Notes: a model not told the origin generated them from the sequence alone. Shown: positions 15,817-27,420, counted from the first letter of the stretch. The stretch: 64,000 nucleotides of DNA from Nitrospirota bacterium (GCA_016235245.1 JACRLO010000006.1:154676-218675), one strand, 5' to 3'. Numbers and translations are program-made.

Positions 15817-17843
15817 AAAGTCTCCGGCTGCTGCGATTCAAAACCTTTGAAATCATAACATGCCGATACGCTAAATTTCAGGGTTTTCTGCTTCCGCGTC
15901 TTCACCTCAATCACCCTGTGATCGCAGGAGCTGAAGGCATTGGAGACCATTTCAGGGACGTTCTCTCTTTCCCTTGCCCTGATGAAGATGGCATTTTGAC
16001 CTTTGAGATTTTCAAAGCCGGGCCACAGGTCATACTGGTTCATCCTCCTGCCGAGATTGACACAATAGGTGACCGGATTATCTTTCATATAAAAGGCAAG
16101 CTCGCTCGCCACCTGGTAACTGTCGGAAAAAACAAAGACCGGCCCCTTGACGGACATATCCCTATAAAGGACCGACGCTTGCTGTCCCAGCTCTTTCCAG
16201 CCGACCAGCCTCATGGAAGGATCAAATTTTTCCGGCAGTCTGAGCATTGAGGGGGCATGAATGAACAGTGTTATCAGGATGGACAGGCAGACGCCGAACG
16301 CCACCGTTATGCGAAGGGGCTTTTTGAAATCTTTCCACCGGTCCAGAAAAAAGGCTGAAAAGGCGACCATGCCGGTGATATACCCTGTCAAGGCCCAGTT
16401 TGCCTGCACCTTCCCCTGCATGCTTTTGAGAAGGAAAAAAGCGATTGTCGGCAGCGAAAACCAGAAGAGGAAGGCCCCTTTTTCTGTCTTGCGCAATTTC
16501 AGCACCGCAACGATTATCATCACAAAGAGCAGGGGAGTCACCACCCCAAACTGAGAGCCGAGAAATTCGGCAAAAGACCAGGCGGAGAGCACAAGCCCTT
16601 CCCGCAGATGGGCCTGTCCTGCTGTATGCTTCAGCGTCACCCAGCCGCGTGAAGCGTTCCAGAATATAACCGGGCTGAAAACAAGCATACTGGTCAGAAA
16701 CGCCAGATATGGGCCAAAGGTCCGCAGAAGCCTTCTTGCATCCTTCCGGAAAAGAAGATAGAGAAACGCCGACAGCAGAAAAAATACCATCGTGTATTTT
16801 GTGAGCAGTCCAAACCCTGCTGCTATGCCTAACAGCACCCAAGACAGAAGGGATGATCTATTGTTTCCGGGAGAAAGCTCCTGCCTGAGGATGCGGTGGA
16901 AAAGATAGAGAGAAAGTGTCCAGAAAAAGATGAAGGGAGCATCTATGGTAAGGAGCATGCCGTAGACAGAAAAAAGCGGCACAACCTGAAGAAGAAAAGC
17001 AGAGGCAAGACCTGTCCTCTCATCATAGAGCTCCTTGCCAAGCCGGAAGAGCAGAATACTGCTGAGTGCTGAAAGAACGACTGCAAAAGCACGAATCCCA
17101 AGGACCGTGCTGCCGAAAAAGAAGGTGCCGATCCGGATAAGCCAGGCTATCACAGGGCCTTTCGAATAATAGCTCCAGTCAAGACGGCGGGACCATTCCC
17201 AATAATGAGCTTCATCGGCCACAAGATCAAACGGGCCCGTCACAATATAGTAGATGCGGAATATGCTCAGCATTGCGAGACCAAGAAAAAGGGCCTGCTC
17301 ATAGGAGCGCGCTATGAATATCTCTTCTGCCCGCCTGTAAAGCCTGACAGCGCCGTAGGCCGCAGCTGTGCCGACAAGAGCTCCGGCAAGTACATCAAAC
17401 GGATAGTGAACGCCCACAAAAACTCTCGAAATCCCGATCAGGCCTGCAACTGCCGGAAACAGCAGGCTATACCTGCTCCCAAGCATAAACCGGATGGTCA
17501 TGGCAAAGGCAAAGGCATTCGATGCATGGTTTGAGGGCATGGAGTAGGACTTGCTGCAGCCGACGAGGAGATGGACATGGTCGAGCGCATTGCAGGGCCT
17601 CTGCCTCATCACAAGCTCCTTCAGAATATGTCCGCAGGCATCCGCAAAGGCAATGGCAAAAAGCCCGGCAACAAGAGCGGGCAGCGCCTGTTTCTTCTCC
17701 CTGAACCAAAGCAGCACGACAAAAGGAAGAAACACGAGATACGTCTGTGTCGTCACAAAGGGCATGACCCTGTCGAAAAAAGGGTTCTGCAGATTCTGGT
17801 TTATGAAAAAAAAGAGTGCGGTATCAAAATCAGGAAGGTTCAT
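15813..17843 (-). CDS. PAP2 phosphatase - ArnT/PMT-type glycosyltransferase fusion
   Basis: This 676-residue membrane protein joins two enzymes. Residues 1-170 are a PAP2 lipid-phosphatase domain with K75-x6-R82-P, the PSNH box (103-106, PSGH in most relatives) and SR-x5-H146-xxx-D150. From about residue 185 follows a GT39/GT83 (PMT_2/ArnT-like) domain with 'VADEAHYWEWSRRLDWSYYS', where DE is the probable catalytic pair, and many membrane helices. A C-terminal periplasmic part lacks recognised motifs. A phosphatase acting on undecaprenyl pyrophosphate or phosphate could recycle the lipid carrier released by the transferase. That coupling is inferred from the fusion and from the adjacent GT2 and flippase-like genes. 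Confidence 0.85.
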   Translation of the reverse strand: MNLPDFDTALFFFINQNLQNPFFDRVMPFVTTQTYLVFLPFVVLLWFREKKQALPALVAGLFAIAFADACGHILKELVMRQRPCNALDHVHLLVGCSKSYSMPSNHASNAFAFAMTIRFMLGSRYSLLFPAVAGLIGISRVFVGVHYPFDVLAGALVGTAAAYGAVRLYRRAEEIFIARSYEQALFLGLAMLSIFRIYYIVTGPFDLVADEAHYWEWSRRLDWSYYSKGPVIAWLIRIGTFFFGSTVLGIRAFAVVLSALSSILLFRLGKELYDERTGLASAFLLQVVPLFSVYGMLLTIDAPFIFFWTLSLYLFHRILRQELSPGNNRSSLLSWVLLGIAAGFGLLTKYTMVFFLLSAFLYLLFRKDARRLLRTFGPYLAFLTSMLVFSPVIFWNASRGWVTLKHTAGQAHLREGLVLSAWSFAEFLGSQFGVVTPLLFVMIIVAVLKLRKTEKGAFLFWFSLPTIAFFLLKSMQGKVQANWALTGYITGMVAFSAFFLDRWKDFKKPLRITVAFGVCLSILITLFIHAPSMLRLPEKFDPSMRLVGWKELGQQASVLYRDMSVKGPVFVFSDSYQVASELAFYMKDNPVTYCVNLGRRMNQYDLWPGFENLKGQNAIFIRARERENVPEMVSNAFSSCDHRVIEVKTRKQKTLKFSVSACYDFKGFESQQPETF

Positions 17844-18174
17844 TCAGATAAACCCTGACTTTTTCCCTCAATTCTTCCAGTTTAAAGGGTTTTTCGATGA
17901 AGTTATCAGCATCGGCCTCATACGAGCCGCCGCTCATGAACAGCACCTTGATGGCGGGAGAAGACTGTTTTACTCTCTTAATGATATTCTCTGCAGAATC
18001 CTCATCCATATGGAGGTCAGTGAGCACGAGATCAAAGGGAGCATCCCTGAGCGCCGCACCGAGTTCCTCCATATTCTGCGCCTTGGCAACAGAGTACCCA
18101 ACCCGTACAAGTGCTCTTTCGACCGTATTCAGGATAAGCAGTTCGTCATCGATAACAAGGATTTTGCCGGACAT
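17830..18174 (-). CDS. Single-domain response regulator (CheY-like receiver)
   Basis: The 114-residue protein is a lone receiver domain: ILVIDDE at the acidic pocket, the phospho-acceptor Asp in 'LVLTDLHMDED', the Thr/Ser position as Ser in 'FMSGGS' and the Lys in 'FIEKPFK'. It overlaps the next gene (PAP2-glycosyltransferase) by 14 bp. No kinase lies beside it, so the partner is unknown, and there is no output domain. Confidence 0.85.
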   Translation of the reverse strand: MSGKILVIDDELLILNTVERALVRVGYSVAKAQNMEELGAALRDAPFDLVLTDLHMDEDSAENIIKRVKQSSPAIKVLFMSGGSYEADADNFIEKPFKLEELREKVRVYLNEPS

Positions 18175-18257
18175 ACCGATCTTACTTTAACATTTTTCAG
18201 GGTAGAGCGAAAACAGGGGACATTCTTATAGTCAGTCATAGTCTGGAATAAATTAAT

Positions 18258-18344
18258 TGGTGCCGGTGGGGAGAATCGAACTCCCACTCCCTTGCGGGAA
18301 CCGGATTTTGAGTCCGGCGCGTCTGCCAGTTCCACCACACCGGC
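18258..18344 (-). tRNA. tRNA-Leu (anticodon CAA)
   Basis: The minus strand folds into a class II tRNA: acceptor stem GCCGGTG/CACCGGC, discriminator A followed by an encoded CCA, D-arm, anticodon stem CCGGA/TCCGG with loop CTCAAAA (anticodon CAA, reading UUG), a long variable arm (CCCGCAAGGG) and a T-arm containing GTTCGATTC. Length is 87 nt including CCA. Confidence 0.95.
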
Positions 18345-18647
18345 ACGGTGTGAAGGTATTAATTGTAAAGGAAGTCCCGGCATCCGGTCAAACACCCTTG
18401 CGGGTATTACTTACCGTTGCAGTGAAATAACGGGCTTCAGGTGGACATGACAGGCATAGATCCTCCGTATTTTTCGCAGATAATGGTCATATAAATAACT
18501 GACGTATTGAACCCTGCCGCTTTTTCAGTGTCAAACTGCTCACAGGCATGACAATACCATGCAGGTTACTACCCGGTCTGTATGAGGGGCGGTCTTGTCT
18601 TTTCACATTCTGCCATGCTAAATTTCACTCGTGGGCGAATTTCATCC
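18345..18647. other. Intergenic region between tRNA-Leu and marC
   Basis: These 303 bases carry no gene that I can support. The promoter of the tRNA (leftward) and of marC (rightward) should lie here. I see no strong -10/-35 pair, repeat or terminator. Confidence 0.4.
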
Positions 18648-19280
18648 ATGCTTGAATTGACAGCCTATATCAAGATATTTACGACGCTCCTTGCGATCGT
18701 AAATCCACTCGGCGCAATCCCAATCTTTATCAGCCTGACAGGCACGATGGCGTCGGAAGAACGCAGGCGCATCATCAACACCGCAAGCATTACGGTTGTT
18801 GTAGTCCTGATCGTATCCGCGCTGCTTGGCAAACCACTGCTTGATTTTTTCGGCATCAGCATCGCCTCGTTCAAGGTGGGCGGTGGCATTCTGCTTCTGC
18901 TCATGGCGATCTCGATGATGCAGGCAACATACGCGCAGACGAAGCAGACCCGCGAAGAAGAGGCTGAAGCCGAAGAGAAAGGAAGCATCGCCGTAGTACC
19001 GATCGCCATGCCGCTTCTGGCAGGACCGGGGGCCATATCGACCATCATAATTTACGCAGACGCCTCGCCCCATGTTCTTCATATCACCCTGCTCATTATA
19101 AGCAGTGTCCTGGTGGCGGGGTTAACCTGGATTGCGCTGAATATCGCAAGCCCTCTCAGACGTGTGATGAGCAAGACTGCGATCAATATTGCGACCCGCC
19201 TTATGGGGCTGCTCCTGGCCGCTATCGCCGTTGAATTTATTGCCGGGGGACTGACGGTGCTCTTTCCGGGACTCAGATAA
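18648..19280 (+). CDS. MarC family integral membrane protein
   Basis: From the ATG at 18648 the 210-residue protein has about six membrane helices and the UPF0056/MarC signatures 'IFTTLLAIVNPLGAIPIFISL' and 'IAVVPIAMPLLAGPGAIST'. The loop between them is acidic (TREEEAEAEEKG). Despite the family name no role in multiple antibiotic resistance is established, and a transport function is assumed. The frame is open back to 18582, but those 22 residues are polar and unlike the family. Confidence 0.85.
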   Translation: MLELTAYIKIFTTLLAIVNPLGAIPIFISLTGTMASEERRRIINTASITVVVVLIVSALLGKPLLDFFGISIASFKVGGGILLLLMAISMMQATYAQTKQTREEEAEAEEKGSIAVVPIAMPLLAGPGAISTIIIYADASPHVLHITLLIISSVLVAGLTWIALNIASPLRRVMSKTAINIATRLMGLLLAAIAVEFIAGGLTVLFPGLR

Positions 19281-19356
19281 CCGGCTTATGGTTACGCAAT
19301 GGAACCGGGAGTCTGTTGACCGCGGCTTCCTTTCCCCTGTGGCATCCTGAAAACTG

Positions 19357-19887
19357 CTAAAGCATTCGCTGGAGAATGATCTTGTTAAGGCTGGTGCTGG
19401 TGGTCCGAATATTCTTTTCTGCCACTTCGTTAAAACCCTGCCGGGTGAACAGGCTGGCTGACCGCCGGTTGCTGGTGAATATACTCGTCATCATCTTCTT
19501 GAAGTTCTTTGATCGGGCCCATTCGACTGCGTAGGAGAGCATAGCAGAGCCAAGGCCTTCTCCCCGGTACCCATCCCTGAGGTGCAGGCCCACCTCAACG
19601 ACACGGACCGAACGGTCCTCCCAGTCAGAGGCATTGAGCGCTGCGAGGCAGCCGACCACGGTATCGTCAGAAACTGCAACAAGCAGAAGGTTATTGCGGC
19701 GGTCGAGGCCTTCGATAAACGCGCGCTCAGATCCGATATTCTTGCCGTGCATTTCCAGAATCAGGGAACTCCTCTCTTCAGAGGTCGAACGGATGGTCCC
19801 CACAATGCCCTTTGCGTCGTCACCTGCGGCAGGCCGCAATGTGACTGCCGACCCGTTTTTCAGTTTAAAACTCTGCACCTCATTCAT
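19357..19887 (-). CDS. GNAT family N-acetyltransferase
   Basis: The 176-residue protein shows the GNAT fold: 'VTLRPAAGDDAKGIVG' at the N-terminus, 'VVEVGLHLRDGYRGEGLGSAML' containing the acetyl-CoA-binding R/Q-x-x-G-x-G/A loop, and 'NRRSASLFTRQGFNEV' near the end. The acceptor substrate is unknown. It resembles RimI/phosphinothricin-type acetyltransferases by layout only. It is a stand-alone gene. Confidence 0.85.
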   Translation of the reverse strand: MNEVQSFKLKNGSAVTLRPAAGDDAKGIVGTIRSTSEERSSLILEMHGKNIGSERAFIEGLDRRNNLLLVAVSDDTVVGCLAALNASDWEDRSVRVVEVGLHLRDGYRGEGLGSAMLSYAVEWARSKNFKKMMTSIFTSNRRSASLFTRQGFNEVAEKNIRTTSTSLNKIILQRML

Positions 19888-20593
19888 GGCATGCTCCTCC
19901 CCAACTATTTCTATTTATTGCGATCTGATGCGGGAATCTCTTTAAGCGCATTCATATAATTGTCGTTTTGCCGCCGACAAGTCAATGTATTCTGTACAAG
20001 GGGTGGCAGAGTTGCCGGCAGCAATAAAATATTTCTTATATCATGCCAGCCCTGGCAAGCGTGAGGACAGAAACGCTTTTCGCGCCTGCGCTGAGGAGTA
20101 CCCTGGAGCAGGCATTGACAGTAGCTCCGGTCGTCATAACATCATCGATCAACAGCAGATTCAGGCCTGTTACCGTGCCGCTGCAGTCAAAAGCCTTCCT
20201 CACATTGGCTGCTTTTCAGTCCGCCCGGACTGAGCGGGACCGGAACGATAGAATCTATGCCCTCAGTATCATGAAAGAGCAGAAACTCTGAAAGCGGTCC
20301 TGAAAGCCGCCGAATCCCAAGGAACTTGAAATGATGAATTGCTAAAGCAATTGAGCCTTCATAGTGAGTAAAAGAATGGGCCCGTGCAAAGGCGGGGGGA
20401 TCCTCAAGACAATGTTGGCATCGGTCAGCATGAACGGAGACAATAGGCACGCCGCAGATCCTGCATGCTGGACCAGCGTATTGCCCTATACTGCTCCAGC
20501 ATTGCCTGCAAAATGGAGCATGGGAAAGACTGTCAGTCTGTTTACTGCACGTAGGGCATACAGAGGGGTATATGAAATTAACGAGACCGGCAA

Positions 20594-22458
<1,865 letters not shown>

Positions 22459-23873
22459 TTAGAGGCTGATCTGTTTAATGGATAAGATGTTCGGCAAAGC
22501 CTTGAGCTGGTCAAGGACTTCCGGGCCGGGCCTTGCATCAAGGCTTACCACAGAAATTGCCGTGCCGCCTGCGGATTCCCTTCCGAAGTGCATGCGTGCG
22601 ATATTGATATTGTTTTTGCCCAGCAGATTGCCGATGTTGCCGATGACCCCCGGCTTGTCATTATTATACATGAGCAGGAGTTCACCTTCAGGGACAATCT
22701 CCACCTTGAAATTATCGATCTCAATGACTCGAGGGTCCTTCTTGCTGTAAAGGGTCCCGGAGACATAACTTTCCTTGTGACCTGCCTTGATCCTGATCGT
22801 GATCTTGCTGAAAAAGTCGCCTGCATCGCTGCTCTTGCTCTCTTTAACATCAATGCCGCGCTCTTTTGCAATAAAGGGAGCGTTCACGAAATTTACGGTC
22901 TCAAGCAGGATGGGGCTGAGATATCCCTTCAGCGCAGCTATGGTGACCGGAGCCGTATTGACCGTGGCAGCATCGCCATAGTACTCGACGCTGATCTCAG
23001 TTGCTCCGCCCTCGAAGATCTGGCATGAGAAACTGCCAAGCTTTTCAGCGAGATTGATATACGGCTGAAGTCTCGGGACCTGATCACTCGGGATCGACGG
23101 GAAATTGACTGCATGTCTGATGGTGCCATGGACAAGATAATCAGCTATCTGCTCGGCAACGGCAAGTGCAACATTTTCCTGAGCCTCTTCTGTCGAAGCG
23201 CCCAGGTGGGGCGTGCATATGAGGTTGTCAAGCGTGAGAAGAGGGTTATTTTCGGGCGGCTCTTTTTCAAGGACGTCAAGGGCCGCAGCAGCAACCTTGC
23301 CGCTTGTCATCGCCTCATAGAGGTCCTGTTCATTGACAATGCCGCCGCGTGCGCAGTTGATCAGCAGCGCGCCCTTGCGGCACCGCGCCAGCGCGTCGGC
23401 GTCCAGCAGGCCCTTCGTGCCGCCGCCGCCGGGGACGTGGATCGTGATGACGTCGGCCCGCGCCAGCAGGTCGAACAGAACTTCTTCTTCTCCCACTTGC
23501 CGGCCTTCATGGAGGCCGTTGCCTGGGGGATCATGCGTGCCACTGAAAAGAGCATCGCAATAGTATGCTCAGCCGTCGTGACCGTGTTGCCGCCCGGCGT
23601 ATTCATAACAACAATACCCTTTTTGGATGCGGCCACTTTGTCAACATTGTCAAGGCCGGAGCCCGCCCTGCCGATAACCTTGAGGTTCGTTGCGGCCTCG
23701 ATGATCTCGGCAGTAACCTTGGTTGCTGAACGGATTACCAAGCCGCTGTACTGCCCGATACATGCCTTCAGCTCCTCAGGTTTCATGCCGGTCTTGACAT
23801 CAACCTCGAGCCCCGCTTTTTTCAGTATCTCTACGCCTTTTGCCGATATGTTGTCGCTGACGAGCACTTTCAT
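22459..23873 (-). pseudogene. serA: D-3-phosphoglycerate dehydrogenase, frameshifted with internal G+C-rich patch
   Basis: Two overlapping frames make up one serA. The start (23873, GGAGAGGG box) codes for 'VLVSDNISAKGVEIL...GRAGSGLDNVD...KWEKKKF' up to about 23478. The rest, in another frame from about 23481, reads 'VLFDLLARADVITIHVP', 'INCARGGIVNEQDL', the intervening domain and a C-terminal ACT domain (ending LPNILSIKQISL). About 50 residues between KKKF and the LLARAD segment are missing, including the GxGxxG NAD-binding loop. The stretch 23340-23476 is far richer in G+C than the flanks. As read, the enzyme would be inactive. This may be a real lesion or an assembly chimera. Confidence 0.85.
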
Positions 23874-23888
23874 CGAATTTTCCCTCTC

Positions 23889-25028
23889 CTATACCATTAA
23901 TAATTCTTGGGCAACGGCAACACCTGTGCCGAGTTTTAGCGGATACCCCAGGCCTTTAAGAACCATCTCAACGCCTGCAATTGCGGTGATCGTATCAAAG
24001 GTGCCTGCATAACCGAGATGGGCGATCCTGAATATCTTGCCCTTTGCCTGCCCCTGTCCGCCTGCTGCGGTTATGCCATATTTCACCCGGAGGTTCTTGT
24101 ATATCTCCTGGCCGTCAATATCCTTGGGAGCGCTGATAGCAGTAACCGAATTGCTCGGAGACTCTTTCGTGAACATCTCAAGCCCAAGCGCCTTTACCGC
24201 CTCCCTGGTTGCATGGGCAAGCTTTGCGTGGCGGTTGAAAGCATTTTCGAGCCCCTCGGCCTGCAGCAGCCTGAGACATTCGTTTAAGCCGATGATCAAA
24301 GAGACAGGAGAAGTGAAATTGGTCTGGTTGTCCTTGAGCTTCTTCCTCTCTGTCGTGAAGTTAAAATAAAATTTCGGAGACTTTGAGACCTCTGCGAACT
24401 TCCATGCCTTTTCGCTTGCGCCGACAAAGGCAAGGCCCGGGGGAAGCATGAGGCCCTTCTGGGAGCCGCCGATAAGGACGTCAATGCCCCAGTCGTCCAT
24501 CTTCAGGTCATGGGCCACAAGCGCAGAGATGGCGTCAACAACCAAAATGGTATTGTCAAAGTTCCTTACCACCGACGCGATAGCCTGAATATCATGATAA
24601 ACGCCGGTGGAAGTCTCCGATGCCTGCACAAAGACACCTTTTATCGAAGGGTCTTTCTTGAGCGCCTTTTCGATATCTTCAGGCTTGACCGTATAGCCCC
24701 AGTCTATCTTGATCTCTTCTACGGAAAGGTTGTAGGCCTTGCAGATCTTGGTCCAGCGCTCCCCGAATTTTCCGGCATTGACAACAAGCGCTTTGTCGCC
24801 GGGGCTGAAGAAGTTATTTACTGTTCCGTCCATACCGCCTGTACCGGTTGAGCAGATGATCAGAACATCATTTTTGTTCTGGTATAGCCACTGAAGCCCT
24901 TTCTTTGCCGAGTCGAGTACCGGCAGAAAGTCAGGTGCGCGGTGATGAATGATCGGCATTGCCATGGCCAGCAAGGCTTCCGGAGGGACCGGTGTCGGTC
25001 CAGGCGCTAAAAGATAGCGTTTCATCAT
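23889..25028 (-). CDS. Class V aminotransferase (serine/alanine-glyoxylate aminotransferase-like)
   Basis: The ATG at 25028 has a strong AGGAGG box nine bases upstream and yields 379 residues: 'RYLLAPGPTPVPPEALLAM', the PLP-pocket 'STGTGGMDGTV', 'VVDAISALVAHDLKMDDWGID' and the Schiff-base Lys in 'GGSQKGLMLPPGL'. These are the signatures of AGXT/PucG-type pyridoxal-phosphate enzymes. It lies 15 bp upstream of serA in the same direction. In several lineages without a normal SerC, such an enzyme pairs with SerA and probably supplies phosphoserine or serine transamination. That role is inferred. Confidence 0.88.
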   Translation of the reverse strand: MMKRYLLAPGPTPVPPEALLAMAMPIIHHRAPDFLPVLDSAKKGLQWLYQNKNDVLIICSTGTGGMDGTVNNFFSPGDKALVVNAGKFGERWTKICKAYNLSVEEIKIDWGYTVKPEDIEKALKKDPSIKGVFVQASETSTGVYHDIQAIASVVRNFDNTILVVDAISALVAHDLKMDDWGIDVLIGGSQKGLMLPPGLAFVGASEKAWKFAEVSKSPKFYFNFTTERKKLKDNQTNFTSPVSLIIGLNECLRLLQAEGLENAFNRHAKLAHATREAVKALGLEMFTKESPSNSVTAISAPKDIDGQEIYKNLRVKYGITAAGGQGQAKGKIFRIAHLGYAGTFDTITAIAGVEMVLKGLGYPLKLGTGVAVAQELLMV

Positions 25029-25184
25029 AATAAGAAACCTCCTAAATGTTATATTACAGGGATATATTCTTGGGACTGAAACAGGCAGAAAAGACGACAA
25101 TAAAGTAATCCCAACCCCTGGATTCCCAAGTATTATGAGCCTGAAAATTAGCATTAGAACAGGGTTTTTGTCAAGGTTAGACGC

Positions 25185-25213
25185 TTTACATCATATGGGC
25201 AGACTATTATAAT
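25185..25213 (+). promoter_or_regulatory. Sigma-70-type promoter immediately before htrA
   Basis: TTTACA (25185-25190), a 17-bp spacer and TATAAT (25208-25213) form an almost perfect housekeeping promoter. The start codon of htrA is at 25219, five bases after the -10 box, so transcription would begin at or within a few bases of the ATG and the message would be leaderless or nearly so. Confidence 0.55.
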
Positions 25214-25218
25214 TAACC

Positions 25219-26688
25219 ATGAAGAATAAAATCGGGATTATAGTTCTTTTCCTGCTCATCGGCATTCTTATCGGCGGAGTTTCGTTCTATTTCCTTGAGA
25301 AAGTCACGGGGACACATAAAGGATACGCGTCCTTTACCGCGCCAAATGTGCCGCGTCAGATCATCGACACAAGCAAGGCATTTTCAGAGATTGCAGGTTC
25401 TGTCTCGCCCTCTGTTGTAAACATATCAACAACAAAGGTTATGAAGAGAGATTCAGGGTCCTCTCCTGAAGATCCGTTTTTTGACCTTTTAAACCCGTTT
25501 CGCAATTTCAAGATGCCCAAAAAGTGGAAAGAGCAGAGCCTGGGCTCAGGGGTAATTGTCAGCACAGACGGCTATATCATTACGAATAACCATGTCGTTG
25601 AACAGGCTGACGAGATCAGGGTAACGCTCTTTGACAAGCGTTCCTTCAAGGCAAAGATTATCGGTGCAGACACCAAGACAGATATCGCTATTGTGAAGAT
25701 CGAGGCAGACAATCTCAGGGCTGCGCAGTGGGGAGATTCTGACAAGCTGCAGGTCGGTGAGTTTGTGCTTGCGATCGGCAATCCCTATGGTCTGAGCCAT
25801 ACGGTTACCATGGGCATTATTAGCGCTGTGGGAAGGGCCAATGTCGGGATAGCAGATTATGAGGACTTTATCCAGACCGATGCGGCAATCAACCCCGGAA
25901 ATTCAGGCGGCCCGCTTGTCAATATCAAGGGAGAACTTATCGGCGTCAATACGGCGATTTTTTCGAGGTCCGGCGGATACCAGGGCATCGGGTTTGCGGT
26001 GCCGAGCAACATGACCCGTCTTGTGATGAACCAGCTTGTTGATAAAGGAAAGGTAACGCGGGGTTGGCTCGGCGTAACAATCCAGGAACTGACGCCTGAA
26101 CTATCGCAGAAGTTCGGGCTGAAGAGCGAGAAGGGTGCACTGGTAGGAGATATTGCCAAGGGAAGTCCTGCCGAAAAATCGGGCATCAAGAGGGGCGACA
26201 TCATCCTTGAATATAACGGCAAGAAGATTTCTGATGTGGGGAACCTCAGGAACATGGTCGCCCAGAGCAAGGTCGGCAGCGAAATACCGATAACTATTCT
26301 GAGGGGCGGCAAGGAATATGCGGTAAAGGTTCTGATCGTAGAACTGCCAAAGGATATGGCAGAGGCAACTCCCGGCAACACACCTGAGGATGCGACCTTT
26401 GAAGGCCTCTCAGGACTGTCCGCCATGGAACTCTCCCGGGAGATTGCCCGGCAGCTTGGCCTTCACAAGGATGAGAAAGGTGTTGTCGTTGTTCGGGTCG
26501 AAGCAGGAAGCCCTGCTGAGGAGGCCGGCATACGCAAAGGAGATGTCATCCAGGAAATTGACAGAAAGCGGATTGAAGGGCTCAACGACTACAATAAGGC
26601 CGTCTCAGGGATGAAGCCGGGAGACGCGGCACTCCTTTTCGTCAACAGGGGCGGGAAGAAGTTTTACGTTACGATCAAGCCCTCTTGA
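25219..26688 (+). CDS. HtrA/DegP-type periplasmic serine protease
   Basis: The 489-residue protein has an N-terminal membrane anchor or signal (residues 5-27), a trypsin-like domain with catalytic triad His125 (ITNNHVV), Asp155 (KTDIAIVK) and Ser229 (NPGNSGGP), then two PDZ domains (about 290-375 and 400-487). It degrades or refolds misfolded envelope proteins. It could be htrA, degP, degQ or mucD in a genome list; the sequence alone does not tell. No ribosome-binding site is seen before the ATG at 25219, which agrees with a leaderless start. Confidence 0.93.
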   Translation: MKNKIGIIVLFLLIGILIGGVSFYFLEKVTGTHKGYASFTAPNVPRQIIDTSKAFSEIAGSVSPSVVNISTTKVMKRDSGSSPEDPFFDLLNPFRNFKMPKKWKEQSLGSGVIVSTDGYIITNNHVVEQADEIRVTLFDKRSFKAKIIGADTKTDIAIVKIEADNLRAAQWGDSDKLQVGEFVLAIGNPYGLSHTVTMGIISAVGRANVGIADYEDFIQTDAAINPGNSGGPLVNIKGELIGVNTAIFSRSGGYQGIGFAVPSNMTRLVMNQLVDKGKVTRGWLGVTIQELTPELSQKFGLKSEKGALVGDIAKGSPAEKSGIKRGDIILEYNGKKISDVGNLRNMVAQSKVGSEIPITILRGGKEYAVKVLIVELPKDMAEATPGNTPEDATFEGLSGLSAMELSREIARQLGLHKDEKGVVVVRVEAGSPAEEAGIRKGDVIQEIDRKRIEGLNDYNKAVSGMKPGDAALLFVNRGGKKFYVTIKPS

Positions 26689-26718
26689 AATACGGACGGC
26701 AGTTCAAAGGGTGTTTCC

Positions 26719-27420
26719 ATGCCGCATAACGCCGTAGCAATTGTCCCTTCTGCCGGACTGGGAAGAAGGTTCGGAGAAGACAGGAACAAGCCTTTTGAGA
26801 CCCTGGGCGGCAAACCCGTTCTGATATGGGCTCTCGAAACCCTTGAGAAGATGCCTGAAATATCTGAGATCATCCCTGTGCTCAAGGAGACTGACATGCA
26901 GGCAGCCACAGAACTCTTCAGTCACTATACTATCTCCAAAGTAAAGCGCATAGCGCCGGGCGGCAAGGAACGGCAGGATTCTGTTTTTAACGGACTTCAT
27001 TTCATAAAAGACAACGCAACCGTTGTCCTTATTCATGATGGGGCAAGGCCTTTTCTTAAAGCAAAAACCGTCAGAAGAGCTCTGAAGGCATTATCAGGAT
27101 GTGACGGTGTTGTGATCGGTGTGCCTCCCAAAGATACGATAAAAGAGATCGAGGGGGGATTCATACGACAGACATTAAAACGGGATACCCTCATTGCAAT
27201 ACAGACCCCCCAGATCTTTTTTTATCAGCCGCTCTTTGATGCCTATGCAAAGGCTATGAAAGAATCTTTTTATGCGACTGACGATGCAGCGCTTGTCGAG
27301 AGAAACGGCGGCAGAATCAGCGTAGTAGAAGGGGAGTATACGAATATCAAGATTACGACACCGGAAGACCTTGTGATTGCTGAAGCCTTTCTGAAGATGA
27401 TGGGGGAAGAGAAACCATGA
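26719..27420 (+). CDS. ispD: 2-C-methyl-D-erythritol 4-phosphate cytidylyltransferase
   Basis: The 233-residue enzyme begins 'AIVPSAGLGRRFGEDRNKPF' with the CTP-binding loop, and contains 'VLIHDGARPFL' and 'RDTLIAIQTPQIF' followed by 'TDDAALVE'. It makes CDP-methylerythritol in the MEP isoprenoid pathway. Its stop codon overlaps the ispF ATG (ATGA), as in many bacteria. An AAGGG box lies eight bases before the ATG. Confidence 0.95.
   Translation: MPHNAVAIVPSAGLGRRFGEDRNKPFETLGGKPVLIWALETLEKMPEISEIIPVLKETDMQAATELFSHYTISKVKRIAPGGKERQDSVFNGLHFIKDNATVVLIHDGARPFLKAKTVRRALKALSGCDGVVIGVPPKDTIKEIEGGFIRQTLKRDTLIAIQTPQIFFYQPLFDAYAKAMKESFYATDDAALVERNGGRISVVEGEYTNIKITTPEDLVIAEAFLKMMGEEKP

Noticed and set aside
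18129..18395. Leftward 88-codon frame across the tRNA-Leu gene
   Set aside because: It is the common translation artefact of a tRNA-Leu.
20187..20189. TGA in comF as a selenocysteine codon
   Set aside because: The conserved C-terminus continues in another frame and residues are missing, so this is a deletion, not a recoded codon.
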